Shown: in pieces, positions 18,480 to 27,298 of the stretch
How the letters are laid out: each line of letters starts with the position of its first letter
How positions within the stretch are numbered: the first letter of the stretch is position 1
Source of the DNA: Bradyrhizobium iriomotense
GTDB taxonomy: Bacteria; Pseudomonadota; Alphaproteobacteria; Rhizobiales; Xanthobacteraceae
Length of the DNA: 64,000 bases
Reading direction: 5' to 3'
NCBI RefSeq assembly: GCF_018129405.1
Contig: NZ_JAFCLP010000012.1
Coordinates: forward strand, 160,421-224,420
The notes under the pieces: generated by a model
The model's database searches: none
The model's input: only the letters and a program-made list of their open reading frames with translations
Told to the model about the DNA's origin: nothing
Made by a program: the position numbers and the translations under genes

Positions 18480-19391
18480 TCACCGGCTGAGCGGATCGCT
18501 CCCGCGCCACCGCTCGACCAGGAAATCGATGAAGGCGCGAATCTTCGTCGAGCCGAGCCGCGACGGCTGATACAGCGCATGCAGCGGCGCCGGCGCCGGC
18601 TCGTGCGCGCGCAGCAGGCGCCGCAGGCGTCCTTCGGCCAACTGCTTCTCCACCTGCCATGACGGCACGCGGACGATGCCTGCGCCGTTCTCGGCGGCCG
18701 CGGCGAGCGCATCGAGGTTGTTGACCCAGAGCCGCCCCGAGATGCGGACTCGCATTCCGCCCTTTGCCTCGCGGCCGAATCGCCAGGTTGCCGCGCCCGG
18801 CGCGTCCGAAAACACCAGGCAATCATGCTGCGCCAGGTCGGCAGGCGTATCTGGTTCGCCGCGGCGTGCGAGATAATCGGGCGAGGCACAGTGAATCATC
18901 TGCACCTCCGCGAGCTTTCGCATCACCAGCTGCGAATCCGGCATGCGCCCGACTCGAAGCGCCAGGTGGACGTCCTCCTCGATCAAATCGACATTGCGAT
19001 CGACCAGCAGCAGGTCCACGGCGAGTGATGGGTAGGCGCGCAGGAAATCGCCGAGCAGCGGCGCGATCAGCAGGCGTCCCATCAAAGTCGGCGCGCTGAC
19101 GCGCAGTCGTCCCGACGGCTCGCGGCGATTGCCGGCCAGCCCCTCTTCGATTTCCTTCAGCTCGCCCAGGATCGATTTGGCGCGCTCGTAGAGCATGCGC
19201 CCATCCTCGGTGAGTGCGAGCTGTCGCGTCGTCCGCATCAAGAGGCGCGTGCCGAAATGCCGCTCGAGCGCGGAAATCTGCCGGCTCACCGAGGTCAGCG
19301 AGCTCGGCAATGATCGCGCCGCCGCCGACAGGCTGCCGGCGTCCACGGCCCGCACGAAGGTCGCCATCGCCGCAAGCTGGTCCATCGCCAT
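18480..19391 (-). CDS. LysR-family transcriptional regulator
   Basis: 303 residues. The N-terminal winged helix-turn-helix (about 8-65) has ATFVRAVDAGSLSAAARSL and SLTSVSRQISALERHFGTRLL, and the effector domain follows (GRLRVSAPTLMGRLLIAPLL). This pattern is common among LysR proteins next to oxidoreductase or transporter genes. The nearest divergent gene is the TauE/SafE carrier, 164 bases away, and LysR proteins often control the divergent neighbour, so that is the first candidate target. The effector is unknown. Confidence 0.92.
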   Translation of the reverse strand: MAMDQLAAMATFVRAVDAGSLSAAARSLPSSLTSVSRQISALERHFGTRLLMRTTRQLALTEDGRMLYERAKSILGELKEIEEGLAGNRREPSGRLRVSAPTLMGRLLIAPLLGDFLRAYPSLAVDLLLVDRNVDLIEEDVHLALRVGRMPDSQLVMRKLAEVQMIHCASPDYLARRGEPDTPADLAQHDCLVFSDAPGAATWRFGREAKGGMRVRISGRLWVNNLDALAAAAENGAGIVRVPSWQVEKQLAEGRLRRLLRAHEPAPAPLHALYQPSRLGSTKIRAFIDFLVERWRGSDPLSR

Positions 19392-19555
19392 CCTTCCGTA
19401 ATTCGCAAGGGACTATCCCATCTGCCAGAGATAGCGCCGAAAAATGGAAGGGTCTAGCTTGACCGAATCCGAGTACTCCGGGACTTATCCATGCCCACCC
19501 ATGTCAGCCTGACGTCCATCGCGCATCCGCAAGAGCTGGCGGCGGATCGCCGCTG
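19392..19555. promoter_or_regulatory. Divergent promoter region, LysR gene / TauE-SafE gene
   Basis: 164 bases between two divergent starts. CCATCTGCCAGAGATAG near 19418-19434 is a weak dyad. A LysR box (T-N11-A) is likely but not unique enough to fix. Confidence 0.4.
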
Positions 19556-20413
19556 ATGAACGGCCTCGAGATTTTTGACGTCGTCGAGCTCGCGCTGCTG
19601 CTGATCGCAACCGGCGCGCTCTCGGGATTTCTGGCCGGCGTGTTCGGCATCGGCGGCGGCGCGATTCTCGTGCCGGTGTTCTACGAATGCTTCCGCATCG
19701 CCGGCGTGCCGCTGGAGGTGCGCATGCCGCTCTGCGTCGGCACCTCGCTCGCCGTGATCATCCCGACCTCGATCCGCTCGTTCCAGGCGCACTACAAGCG
19801 CGGCGCGGTCGATATGACGATCCTGCGCGTCTGGTGGCTGCCGATCGCGATCGGCGTCGTCGCCGGCAGCATGGTCGCGCGCGTTGCGCCGGAACGGCTG
19901 TTCAAGATCGTGTTCGTCGCCGTCGCCTATTCCGCGTCGGCGCGGCTCATCCTTGCGCGCGAAGGCTGGACGTTCGGTGACGATCTGCCGAAGGGTCCGT
20001 TGATGCGCGTCTACGGCTTCTGCGTCGGCATTTTGTCGACGCTGATGGGCATCGGCGGCGGCCTGTTCTCGAACCTGCTGATGACCTTCTATAGCCGTCC
20101 GATCCACCAGGCGGTCGCGACCTCGTCAGCGCTCGCGGTGCTGATCTCGATCCCCGGCGCGCTCGGCTACATCTATGCCGGCTGGCCTGCGGCGACGACC
20201 TATCCCGCCGTCGCAGCGCTGCAAATCCCGTTCGCGCTCGGTTACGTCTCGCTGATCGGCGCCGTGCTGGTGATGCCGATGAGCCTCGTCACGGCGCCGT
20301 TCGGCGTCAGAGCCGCGCATGCGATGTCGAAACGGACGCTGGAGGCCGCGTTCGGGTGTTATTTGTTTATCGTGGGCAGCAGGTTTGTCATGAGCTTGGT
20401 AGGCGGACAGTGA
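19556..20413 (+). CDS. TauE/SafE-family membrane transporter (TSUP)
   Basis: 285 residues with about eight hydrophobic segments in two repeats. Each half begins with the family glycine motif: GVFGIGGGAILVPVFY near residue 27 and LMGIGGGLFSNLLMTF near 163. TSUP proteins move sulfite, sulfoacetate or other organosulfur anions, and most members remain unassigned. It is divergent from a LysR gene, which supports substrate-induced expression. No sulfur-metabolism gene is adjacent; the nearest sulfite-related gene is the oxidase-like protein at 24991, about 4.6 kb away. Confidence 0.88.
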   Translation: MNGLEIFDVVELALLLIATGALSGFLAGVFGIGGGAILVPVFYECFRIAGVPLEVRMPLCVGTSLAVIIPTSIRSFQAHYKRGAVDMTILRVWWLPIAIGVVAGSMVARVAPERLFKIVFVAVAYSASARLILAREGWTFGDDLPKGPLMRVYGFCVGILSTLMGIGGGLFSNLLMTFYSRPIHQAVATSSALAVLISIPGALGYIYAGWPAATTYPAVAALQIPFALGYVSLIGAVLVMPMSLVTAPFGVRAAHAMSKRTLEAAFGCYLFIVGSRFVMSLVGGQ

Positions 20414-20447
20414 TGGCTTGAGGCGAAGTCCGCGCCACCCACTCCGC

Positions 20448-20614
20448 TGTCATCGCCCGCGAAGGCGGGCGATCCAGTATTCCAGAGACAGCAGTAATTG
20501 AGCCGAGAGGCCGCGGCGTACTGGATGCCCCGCCTGCCGCCTACGCTAAAGCTTCGGCGCCCCTGGACCTCTACCCCGGCGAAGCCTTGGCGTAGCCGGG
20601 TCGCGGGGCATGAC
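20448..20614. repeat. Family C palindromic repeat, copy C1
   Basis: Outer arms GTCATCGCCCGCGAAGGCGG and TCGCGGGGCATGAC. Inside are GATCCAGTATTCCAGAGAC and GCGTACTGGATGCCCCGCC. It is longer than C2 and C3 because of an inserted GAAGCCTTGGCGTAGCCGGG section. Confidence 0.85.
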
Positions 20615-20678
20615 AGCGTACTGCGTGATGACTCCTCGCAATGACGAGGCGAGATAACGTGCTCGATATCAACTCCAG

Positions 20679-20820
20679 CGTCGTCCTGGACAAGCTCGCG
20701 CAGCGAGCGCCGATCCAGGACCCATTACCCCAGGGAGTAGTTTGACGAAGACTCGTGGTTGCCAGCTTTGCGCTGCAACTTCTCCCTGGGGTAATGGGTC
20801 CTGGCTTTCGCCAGGACGAC
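20679..20820. repeat. Family B' palindromic repeat, copy B5
   Basis: Outer arms GTCGTCCTGGACAAGC and GCCAGGACGAC, inner arms AGGACCCATTACCCCAGGGA and TCCCTGGGGTAATGGGTCCT. The core GACGAAGACTCGTGGTTGCC is related to that of family B in the other orientation. Confidence 0.9.
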
Positions 20821-20856
20821 AGTGAGTGCGTGACGCGGTTTGGAGCTGCGCGACGT

Positions 20857-22386
20857 CTATTTCTTCGCGTAAATATCCTTGTACGTATCGCGCAGCACGT
20901 TCTTCTGCACCTTGCCCATCGTGTTGCGCGGCAGCTCGTCGACGACGAAGACGCGCTTGGGCATCTTGAATTTGGCGAGCCGGCCGTCGAGCGCCTTCAG
21001 CACCGAGGCTTCGCTGACGTCGGCGCCCTCGTTGCAGACCAGAACCGCGGTGACGCCCTCGCCGAAATCGGCGTGTGGCACGCCGATCACGGCGGATTCG
21101 ACCACGCCCGGCATGGCGTCGATCTCGCTCTCGATCTCCTTGGGGTAGACGTTGAAGCCACCGGAGATCACGAGATCCTTACCGCGGCCGAGAATGTGGA
21201 CGTAGCCCTTGTCGTCGATCTTGCCGAGGTCGCCGGTGATGAAGAAGCCGTCGGGCCGGAATTCAGACTTGGTCTTCTCCGGCATGCGCCAGTAGCCCTT
21301 GAATACGTTCGGGCCCTTCACCTCGATCATGCCGATTTCTTCGCGCGGCAGCTCCTTGCCGGTCTCGGGTTCGGTGACGCGCACCGAGACGCCGGGAAGG
21401 GGGAAGCCGACCGCGCCGGGCACGCGCTCGCCGTCGTAAGGGTTCGACGTGTTCATGTTGGTTTCGGTCATGCCGTAGCGCTCGAGCACGGCATGGCCCG
21501 TGCGCGCCGACCATTCGCGATGGGTGTCGGCGAGCAGCGGCGCCGAGCCCGAGATGAACAGCCGCATGTGTTTCGTGGTCTCGCGCGACAGGGCGGGGTT
21601 CTGCAGCAGGCGGGTGTAGAAGGTCGGCACGCCCATCAGCACCGTGGCGCGCGCCATCAGCTTGATGATCAGGTCCGGATCGAGCTTCGGCAGGAAGATC
21701 ATCGACGCGCGGGCGAACAGCGTCACGTTGGTCGCCACGAACAGGCCGTGGGTGTGGTAGATCGGCAGCGCGTGGATCAGGACGTCCTTGTCGGTGAAGC
21801 GCCAGTAGCCGACGAGCGAGAGCGAGTTCGACGCGAGATTGTCGTGGGTGAGCATCGCGCCCTTGGAGCGGCCGGTCGTGCCCGAGGTGTAGAGGATCGC
21901 GGCGAGATCATCGCTCGTGCGCGAAACGGTCGTGAACTCGCTGCTCGCCTTGTCGGCGGCCTCCGTCAGCGAGCCCTTGCCGTCGGGCCCGAGCGTCTCG
22001 ACCTTGGCCTTCACCTTGGCGGCGATCGGCGCGAGACCTTCCGCCTTGGCGGGATCGCAGACCACCAGCGACGGCTCGGCATCACCGATGAAGTAATCGA
22101 GCTCGTTCAGCGTATAGGCCGTGTTCAGCGGCAGATAGACCGCGCCGGCCCGCACCGTGGCGAGATAGAGCACGATATTGGCGACGGATTTCTCGACCTG
22201 CACCGCGACGCGGTCGCCGGGCTTCACGCCGCGGGCGACCAACACGTTCGCCATCTGCCCGGCGCGCGCGATCAGATCGCCATAGCTGATATGGGCGCCG
22301 TCATGCGTCTCGATTGCGAGGCGTTTGGGATCGTCCAGGCCGTCGAACAGACGGGAAAACAGGTTGGCGTTGGCAGCTTGGTTCAT
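20857..22386 (-). CDS. matB: Malonyl-CoA synthetase
   Basis: 509 residues of the ANL superfamily. It closely follows Rhodopseudomonas palustris MatB as I recall it: start NLFSRLFDGLDDPKRLAIET, AMP-binding P-loop LYTSGTTGRSKGAMLTHDN, HALPIYHTHGLFVATNVTLF, ERYGMTETNMNTSNPYDGER, and the acyl-transfer lysine in RNTMGKVQKN near the C-terminus. It makes malonyl-CoA from malonate, CoA and ATP. The open frame runs to 22665, but the ATG at 22386 gives the family N-terminus. It is divergent from an SDR gene, with 100 bases between the starts. No malonate decarboxylase or carrier gene is adjacent. Confidence 0.93.
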   Translation of the reverse strand: MNQAANANLFSRLFDGLDDPKRLAIETHDGAHISYGDLIARAGQMANVLVARGVKPGDRVAVQVEKSVANIVLYLATVRAGAVYLPLNTAYTLNELDYFIGDAEPSLVVCDPAKAEGLAPIAAKVKAKVETLGPDGKGSLTEAADKASSEFTTVSRTSDDLAAILYTSGTTGRSKGAMLTHDNLASNSLSLVGYWRFTDKDVLIHALPIYHTHGLFVATNVTLFARASMIFLPKLDPDLIIKLMARATVLMGVPTFYTRLLQNPALSRETTKHMRLFISGSAPLLADTHREWSARTGHAVLERYGMTETNMNTSNPYDGERVPGAVGFPLPGVSVRVTEPETGKELPREEIGMIEVKGPNVFKGYWRMPEKTKSEFRPDGFFITGDLGKIDDKGYVHILGRGKDLVISGGFNVYPKEIESEIDAMPGVVESAVIGVPHADFGEGVTAVLVCNEGADVSEASVLKALDGRLAKFKMPKRVFVVDELPRNTMGKVQKNVLRDTYKDIYAKK

Positions 22387-22486
22387 GCAAGATTTCCTGG
22401 ACCGCAAGGCTTGTAGGACACGGCCGGTCAAAACCGAGGGCTGGATTAGCAAAAACCGCCCCGATGAAGCAACGGAGACAGTTTGC

Positions 22487-23248
22487 ATGTCAAAAAATGG
22501 GAAACGCGTGGCCTGGGTGACGGGCGGCGGCAGCGGGATCGGGGAGGCCGGCGCCGAGGCGCTTGCGGCCGACGGCTGGACGGTGGTGGTGTCCGGTCGC
22601 CGCAAGGACGCCCTGGATACCGTGGTTGCCAAGATCACGGAGGCGGGTGGGGCTGCCGAGGCCATTGTACTCGACGTATCCGACGCCGCGCAGGCCCAGA
22701 AGGCGGCCGATCAGATCGTCGCCAAGCACGGCCGCATCGACCTGCTCGTGAACAATGCCGGCATCAATGTTCCCAAGCGCAGCTGGAAGGACATGGAACA
22801 GGAGGGCTGGGATAAGCTGGTCCAGGTCAATCTCAACGGTGTGCTCTATTGCATGCGCGCGGTCCTGCCGACGATGCGCAAGCAGCAGGACGGCTCGATC
22901 ATCAACGTCTCGTCCTGGGCTGGCCGCCACGTCTCGAAGATGCCGGGCCCTGCCTACACCACTACCAAGCATGCGGTCCTGGCACTGACCCATTCCTTCA
23001 ACATGGACGAATGCGTCAACGGCCTGCGCGCCTGCTGCCTGATGCCGGGCGAGGTGGCAACTCCGATCCTCAAACTGCGCCCGGTGGTGCCGAGTGAAGG
23101 GGAGCAGGCCAGGATGCTGCAGCCCGAGGACTTGGGGCGCACCATCGCTTTCATCGCCAGCATGCCGCCGCGCGTTTGCATCAACGAGCTGCTGATCAGC
23201 CCGACGCATAATCGCGGGTTCATCCAGACGCCACTGAGCAGGGATTGA
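22487..23248 (+). CDS. SDR-family NAD(P)-dependent oxidoreductase
   Basis: 253 residues, complete classical SDR. The nucleotide loop is VTGGGSGIGEAG (residues 11-22), then NNAGIN, the catalytic Ser in NVSSWAG, and Tyr/Lys in PAYTTTKHA. The ATG at 22487 is preceded by CGGAGA at 12 bases; the upstream in-frame codons overlap the divergent matB start and are not coding. Divergence from matB suggests a shared control region and perhaps a role with acyl-CoA or ketoacid substrates, but this is inference. Confidence 0.92.
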   Translation: MSKNGKRVAWVTGGGSGIGEAGAEALAADGWTVVVSGRRKDALDTVVAKITEAGGAAEAIVLDVSDAAQAQKAADQIVAKHGRIDLLVNNAGINVPKRSWKDMEQEGWDKLVQVNLNGVLYCMRAVLPTMRKQQDGSIINVSSWAGRHVSKMPGPAYTTTKHAVLALTHSFNMDECVNGLRACCLMPGEVATPILKLRPVVPSEGEQARMLQPEDLGRTIAFIASMPPRVCINELLISPTHNRGFIQTPLSRD

Positions 23249-23610
23249 GGGACGAAACTTTCCGACTCGTCGTCCTGGACAAGCGCAGCGAAGCGGAGCG
23301 CAGATCCAGGACCCATTACCCCAGGGAGCAGTTTGGCGAAGACTTGGAGTTGCCAGCGTCGCGCTGCAACTTCTCCCTGGGGTAATGGGTCCTGGCTTTC
23401 GCCAGGACGACGGTGGAAGCCCCCCACGAACATCCCCCCGCATAGTTTCACCCATCACAAAGAATTTTTCCCCGAAACCGCATCGCAAACCCTCCCGTAA
23501 TTCGGTCCAACGACGGCGCTGCTGCTTCACGCCAAGAGGTCGCAAGCACCGTTGTTGCCCCAACTCAAGCACCGGCGAGTGCCGGTCTCAATTCAATCGG
23601 GAGACTCTCC
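23249..23610. other. 362-base intergenic region with repeat B6 and fasciclin promoter
   Basis: The first half is repeat B6 (23268-23412). The second half, 23413-23610, is unique and must hold the promoter of the fasciclin-domain gene. It has CAATCGGGAGACTCTCC just before the ATG, where GGGAGA is the likely ribosome site. No gene is seen. Confidence 0.6.
23268..23412. repeat. Family B' palindromic repeat, copy B6
   Basis: Outer arms CGTCGTCCTGGACAAGCG and CGCCAGGACGACG, inner arms AGGACCCATTACCCCAGGGA and TCCCTGGGGTAATGGGTCCT, with TTTGGCGAAGACTTGGAG in the core. Nearly identical to B5 over the arms. Confidence 0.92.
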
Positions 23611-24165
23611 ATGTCGAAGCGCATTGCCTATCTCGCTGCCGCCGCCTTCAGCGCCCTCGCCATCACCGCGACCGTCGTCGCGCCTGTGCGTGCCGAGGAG
23701 AAGACCGTCATGGTCGGCGGCGCCGCGATGTTCCCGTCCAAGAACATCGTCCAGAACGCGGTCAACTCGAAGGATCACACCACGCTGGTGGCGGCGGTGA
23801 AGGCCGCGGGCCTGGTGCCGACGCTGGAAAGCAAGGGCCCGTTCACGGTGTTCGCGCCGACCAACGCCGCCTTCGGCAAGCTGCCGGCCGGCACCGTCGA
23901 CAATTTGGTCAAGCCCGAGAACAAGGCGACGCTGACGAAGATCCTCACCTACCATGTCGTGCCCGGCAAGCTCGAGGCCTCCGACCTCACCGACGGCAAG
24001 AAGCTGAAGACCGCCGAGGGCGAGGAGCTGACGGTGAAGAAGATGGACGGCAAGACCTGGATCGTCGACGCCAAGGGCGGCACCTCGATGGTGACGATCA
24101 CCAACGTCAACCAGTCGAACGGCGTCATCCATGTGGTCGACACCGTGCTGATGCCGGCGACGTAA
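23611..24165 (+). CDS. Secreted fasciclin (FAS1) domain protein
   Basis: 184 residues: signal peptide 1-28 (ending VRAEE), then a single FAS1 domain. H1 is GPFTVFAPTNAAFGKLP, the YH motif LTYHVVPGKL, and H2 GVIHVVDTVLMP. Bacterial single-FAS1 proteins (MPB70 type) are periplasmic or extracellular and thought to help adhesion; rhizobial homologues have been tied to symbiosis in some species. Here only secretion and the domain are certain. It is a single-gene unit with its own terminator 47 bases after the stop. Confidence 0.92.
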   Translation: MSKRIAYLAAAAFSALAITATVVAPVRAEEKTVMVGGAAMFPSKNIVQNAVNSKDHTTLVAAVKAAGLVPTLESKGPFTVFAPTNAAFGKLPAGTVDNLVKPENKATLTKILTYHVVPGKLEASDLTDGKKLKTAEGEELTVKKMDGKTWIVDAKGGTSMVTITNVNQSNGVIHVVDTVLMPAT

Positions 24166-24211
24166 CACCGCGCACCCCTGTTTCATCCCCCGGACAGGGT
24201 GCTTTGAGACG

Positions 24212-24241
24212 GCGAGCCGGGGGTGCCCGGCTCGCTTTTTT
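24212..24241 (+). terminator. Rho-independent terminator of the fasciclin gene
   Basis: Perfect ten-base stem GCGAGCCGGG / CCCGGCTCGC with a four-base loop, followed by TTTTTT. Confidence 0.92.
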
Positions 24242-24310
24242 GTGACCGCCATAGCCTGCGGGCATCGATTCGATGGCCGCAGGGGCGTAACGAAAGCTCA
24301 CGCACCGGCG

Positions 24311-24316
24311 TATAAT
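24311..24316 (+). promoter_or_regulatory. Candidate -10 box for the cytochrome b gene
   Basis: TATAAT, 32 bases before the ATG at 24349. No clear -35 hexamer stands 16-18 bases upstream, so the assignment is tentative. Confidence 0.4.
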
Positions 24317-24348
24317 TGCTGTCACACGATCGCCAGGACGGAACCACC

Positions 24349-24978
24349 ATGTCGAGCCTCACAGTCACCGACGAGCAGGTCAGCGCCACTCCGGCCAAAA
24401 TGATCCAGCCGGCCTGGGTCCGCGTCATGCATTGGATCAACGCGCTCGCCATGATCCTGATGATCCTGTCGGGCTGGCAGATCTACAACGCCTCGCCGCT
24501 GTTCGGCTTCAGCTTCCCGCGCGAGTACACGCTCGGCGGCTGGCTCGGCGGCGGCCTGCTCTGGCACTTTGCGGCGATGTGGCTGTTGATGATCAACGGC
24601 CTCGCCTATCTCGTCACCGGCATCGCCACCGGCCGCTTCCGCAAGAAGCTGCTGCCGATCACGCCATCCGGCGTGCTCCACGACGTCAGGGCTGCCCTGA
24701 CCTTCAAGCTCGGCCATGACGACCTCACCGTCTACAATTACGTGCAGCGGCTGCTCTATGCCGGCATCATCGTGGTCGGCGTGCTGATCGTGCTCTCCGG
24801 CCTCGGCATGTGGAAGCCGGTGCAGCTCTATTATCTCGTCATGCTGTTCGGCGACTATCCGACCGCGCGCTACGTGCACTTCTTCTGCATGGCCGCGATC
24901 TGCGCCTTCCTCGTCATTCATGTCCTGCTCGCGCTGCTGGTGCCGAAGAGCCTGCGCGCGATGATCATCGGGCGATAA
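24349..24978 (+). CDS. Membrane cytochrome b561-type subunit
   Basis: 209 residues with four main membrane helices and haem-ligand histidines placed as in the cytochrome b561 / Ni-Fe hydrogenase b-subunit family: His28 (RVMHWINALAM), His73 (LWHFAAMW), His177 (VHFFCM) and His191 (FLVIHVLL). It should pass electrons between quinone and a periplasmic redox partner. The partner is probably the molybdopterin protein encoded 12 bases downstream. The ATG at 24349 (MSSLTVTDEQ) was chosen over an upstream in-frame start because that extension is unrelated to the family. Confidence 0.9.
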   Translation: MSSLTVTDEQVSATPAKMIQPAWVRVMHWINALAMILMILSGWQIYNASPLFGFSFPREYTLGGWLGGGLLWHFAAMWLLMINGLAYLVTGIATGRFRKKLLPITPSGVLHDVRAALTFKLGHDDLTVYNYVQRLLYAGIIVVGVLIVLSGLGMWKPVQLYYLVMLFGDYPTARYVHFFCMAAICAFLVIHVLLALLVPKSLRAMIIGR

Positions 24979-24990
24979 GGGAGAATAGCT

Positions 24991-25773
24991 ATGGCCAAGC
25001 GCTCATTCCTGATCCCCGGCGTCGACAAGCGGTTGCTCATCAAGGACGCCATCAAGACGATGCCGGATTTTACCCGTCGCCGCTTCATTGCGGGCGGCGC
25101 CAGCCTGGGGGCGCTGACGCTGCTGACCGGCTGCGACGTTGTGGACTCGTCCTCGGCCGATACGCTGCTGGCGCAGGTCTCGAAATTCAACGACGCGGTG
25201 CAGGCCTTCATCTTCAATCCGGACGCGCTGGCGCCGACCTTCCCCGAGAGCGCGATCACAAAACCGTTCCCGTTCAACGCTTATTACGATCTCGACGATG
25301 CGCCCGACGTCGACGGCAAAGACTGGAAGCTCGAAGTGCGCGGGCTCGTCGACAACAAGAAGTCCTGGACGCTGGACGAGCTCTACAAGCTGCCGCAGGT
25401 GACGCAGATCACCCGTCACATCTGCGTCGAGGGCTGGAGCGCGATCGGCAGCTGGACCGGCACGCCGCTCCGCGATTTCCTCAAGCTGATCGGCGCCGAC
25501 ACGCGCGCGAAATATGTCTGGTTCCAGTGCGCCGATAAGGACGGCTACAACTCGCCGCTCGACATGCGCAGCGCGCTGCATCCGCAGACGCAGATGACGT
25601 TCAAATACGCCAACGAAATTCTGCCACGCGCCTACGGCTTCCCGATGAAGATCCGCGTGCCGACAAAACTCGGCTTCAAGAACCCGAAATACGTGGTCTC
25701 GATGGAAGTCACCAACGACTACAAGGGCGGCTACTGGGAAGACCAGGGGTACAATTCGTTCAGTGGGAGCTGA
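24991..25773 (+). CDS. Tat-exported molybdopterin oxidoreductase (sulfite oxidase/YedY type)
   Basis: 260 residues. The twin-arginine signal is DFTRRRFIAGGASLG (27-40). It ends LTLLTGC (Cys48), which looks like a lipobox, so this may be a Tat lipoprotein. The oxidoreductase domain has the Moco-ligand Cys145 in RHICVEGWSAIGSWTGTPL, then GFPMKIRVPTKLGFKNPKYV. This family includes MsrP (periplasmic methionine sulfoxide reductase) and sulfite dehydrogenases. The partner here is a b561-type protein with four haem histidines, encoded upstream with 12 bases between them, and not a clear MsrQ. Reaction unknown. Confidence 0.9.
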   Translation: MAKRSFLIPGVDKRLLIKDAIKTMPDFTRRRFIAGGASLGALTLLTGCDVVDSSSADTLLAQVSKFNDAVQAFIFNPDALAPTFPESAITKPFPFNAYYDLDDAPDVDGKDWKLEVRGLVDNKKSWTLDELYKLPQVTQITRHICVEGWSAIGSWTGTPLRDFLKLIGADTRAKYVWFQCADKDGYNSPLDMRSALHPQTQMTFKYANEILPRAYGFPMKIRVPTKLGFKNPKYVVSMEVTNDYKGGYWEDQGYNSFSGS

Positions 25774-25781
25774 TTGAGGCA

Positions 25782-25871
25782 GTCATTCCGGGGCTCGCGA
25801 AGCGAGAACCCGGAATCTCGCGCCGCAATCTCTGGATTCCGGGTTCGCGCTACGCACGCCCCGGAATGACG
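25782..25871. repeat. Family A palindromic repeat, copy A5
   Basis: Outer arms GTCATTCCGGGGCTCGCGAA and CCCCGGAATGAC, with GGAATCTCGCGCCGCAATC in the middle and CTGGATTCCGGGTTCGC after it. It separates two convergent genes and touches the MFS stop. Confidence 0.88.
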
Positions 25872-25872
25872 G

Positions 25873-27063
25873 CTAGGCCTTCGGCCGCACCTTCCTTTGA
25901 CACAGCGCCGCCACCGCCCCGAGCGCCAGCAGCGCCGCCGAGACATTGAGCGCGTAACTCAGGCTCCCCAGCGCATCCGTGATCGCGCCGACCACGATCG
26001 GCCCGAGCGTCTGGCCGACGCCGAACGAGATCGTCATCGCCGCGATCGCCGTTGGCCAAACCTCGGGCGGATAGTTGAAGCGCACGAAGGCGGTGGTCGA
26101 GCCGACCACGGCGAAGAAGGCGACGCCGAACACCACTGCCGACACCGCGAGCCAGGCCGGCGAATGTCCGAATATCGGCAGGGCCGCGCCAAGCGCGTTG
26201 GTGCCGAGGATAATCGCTGTGGCGAGACCGCCGCGGTCGAGCGCCAGCACGCCGCGCCAGGCCCAGGGCGTGACGAAGGCGGACAGGCCGATCAGGCTCC
26301 AGAACGCTGCCTGTGCCGCGGCGCCGCCGCCGCCGTCGCGCACATAGGCGATCATGAAGGTCATGTAGGCGATGTAGCCCGCGCCGAACAGGAAGTAGCC
26401 GGCCAGATAGATCAGTACGGGCAGAATCGCGAAGGCGGCGTGGCTGCCTTCCGAGAACCGCACCCGGCTCTCGATGCGGATCAGGAACAGCGGGATCGTC
26501 ATCGCAACGGACAGCAGTGTCAGCGCCCACCACACCAGCCACCACGAGCCCGGCCCGAAATATTGCAGCGTGAACGGGGCGATCAGCCCGGAGGCGAGAA
26601 TGCCGATGCCGGGGCCGGCATAGAACAGGCTGAGCAGGAAATTGGCCCGTTCGGGGCGCGACTGCGCGATCGCCGCGGCCAGCGCGCCGCCGGCGACGAA
26701 GCCGGCCGCAGCACCCAGGCCCAGCACGAGGCGGGCCAGGCTCAGCGCGACGAAATTGCCGGTCAGCGCGCAAGTTGCGAGCGCGGCGACGCAGGCGAGG
26801 GTTCCGCCGCGGATCGCGGCCGACCAGCCGACGCGCCGGATCAGCCGGGACGCCACCAGCGCGCCCACGAGGTAGCCGACGGCGTTGATCGTGTTCATGA
26901 AACCGGCCGCCGAGTAGGACCAGCCGAGATCCTCCCGCATGTCCGGCAGCACCAGCGCATAGGCAAAACGGCCGATGCCGAGCCCGACCGTCGCCGCCAG
27001 CGACAGGGTCAGGATCAGCCGCGCAGGATGTACATCTAGCTGGGGGCGATCAGGGGCGTGCAA
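25873..27063 (-). CDS. MFS transporter, YbfB/YjiJ-like
   Basis: 396 residues from a proposed TTG at 27063, with 12 membrane helices. The N-terminal motif GIGRFAYALVLPDMREDLGWSYSAAGFMNT is the hallmark of the YbfB/YjiJ branch of the major facilitator superfamily; the substrates are unknown. The frame stays open to 27141, but no ATG falls at a sensible place. TTG at 27063 has GGAG six bases upstream and leaves a normal short tail before helix 1. It is convergent with the Moco oxidoreductase gene and divergent from leuB. Confidence 0.85.
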   Translation of the reverse strand: MHAPDRPQLDVHPARLILTLSLAATVGLGIGRFAYALVLPDMREDLGWSYSAAGFMNTINAVGYLVGALVASRLIRRVGWSAAIRGGTLACVAALATCALTGNFVALSLARLVLGLGAAAGFVAGGALAAAIAQSRPERANFLLSLFYAGPGIGILASGLIAPFTLQYFGPGSWWLVWWALTLLSVAMTIPLFLIRIESRVRFSEGSHAAFAILPVLIYLAGYFLFGAGYIAYMTFMIAYVRDGGGGAAAQAAFWSLIGLSAFVTPWAWRGVLALDRGGLATAIILGTNALGAALPIFGHSPAWLAVSAVVFGVAFFAVVGSTTAFVRFNYPPEVWPTAIAAMTISFGVGQTLGPIVVGAITDALGSLSYALNVSAALLALGAVAALCQRKVRPKA

Positions 27064-27174
27064 GGGATACTCCGGCAGCCCGCACTGTGGCAGGCCCCGC
27101 CGGTCTTGCACAGCCGCGGCGCGGCAATGGTGTCTTGCCAAGCGCGCAACGCCGCTCTAGCACTCCGGCCGACC

Positions 27175-27274
27175 GTCATTCCGGGGCGCGCAAAGCGCGA
27201 GCCCGGAATCCATAACCACGATCGGGAGTATGGATTCCGGGCCCGCGCCTAAGAAGGCGCGTCCCGGAATGACG
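27175..27274. repeat. Family A palindromic repeat, copy A6 (variant core)
   Basis: Outer arms GTCATTCCGGGGCGCGC and GCGCGTCCCGGAATGACG. The core differs from other A copies: CCCGGAATCCATAACCACGA and GGGAGTATGGATTCCGGG. It lies 24 bases before the leuB ATG. Confidence 0.85.
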
Positions 27275-27298
27275 AGCTGTTATTGAGAGGAAACGACC

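Larger units (their letters stand above)
20414..20856. other. 443-base intergenic region made of repeats
   Basis: Between two convergent genes. Almost all of it is repeat C1 (20448-20614) and repeat B5 (20679-20820). No gene is seen. Confidence 0.7.

Noticed and set aside
22387-22665. N-terminal extension of MatB
   Set aside because: Overlaps the divergent SDR gene and does not match the family start MNxANLF.
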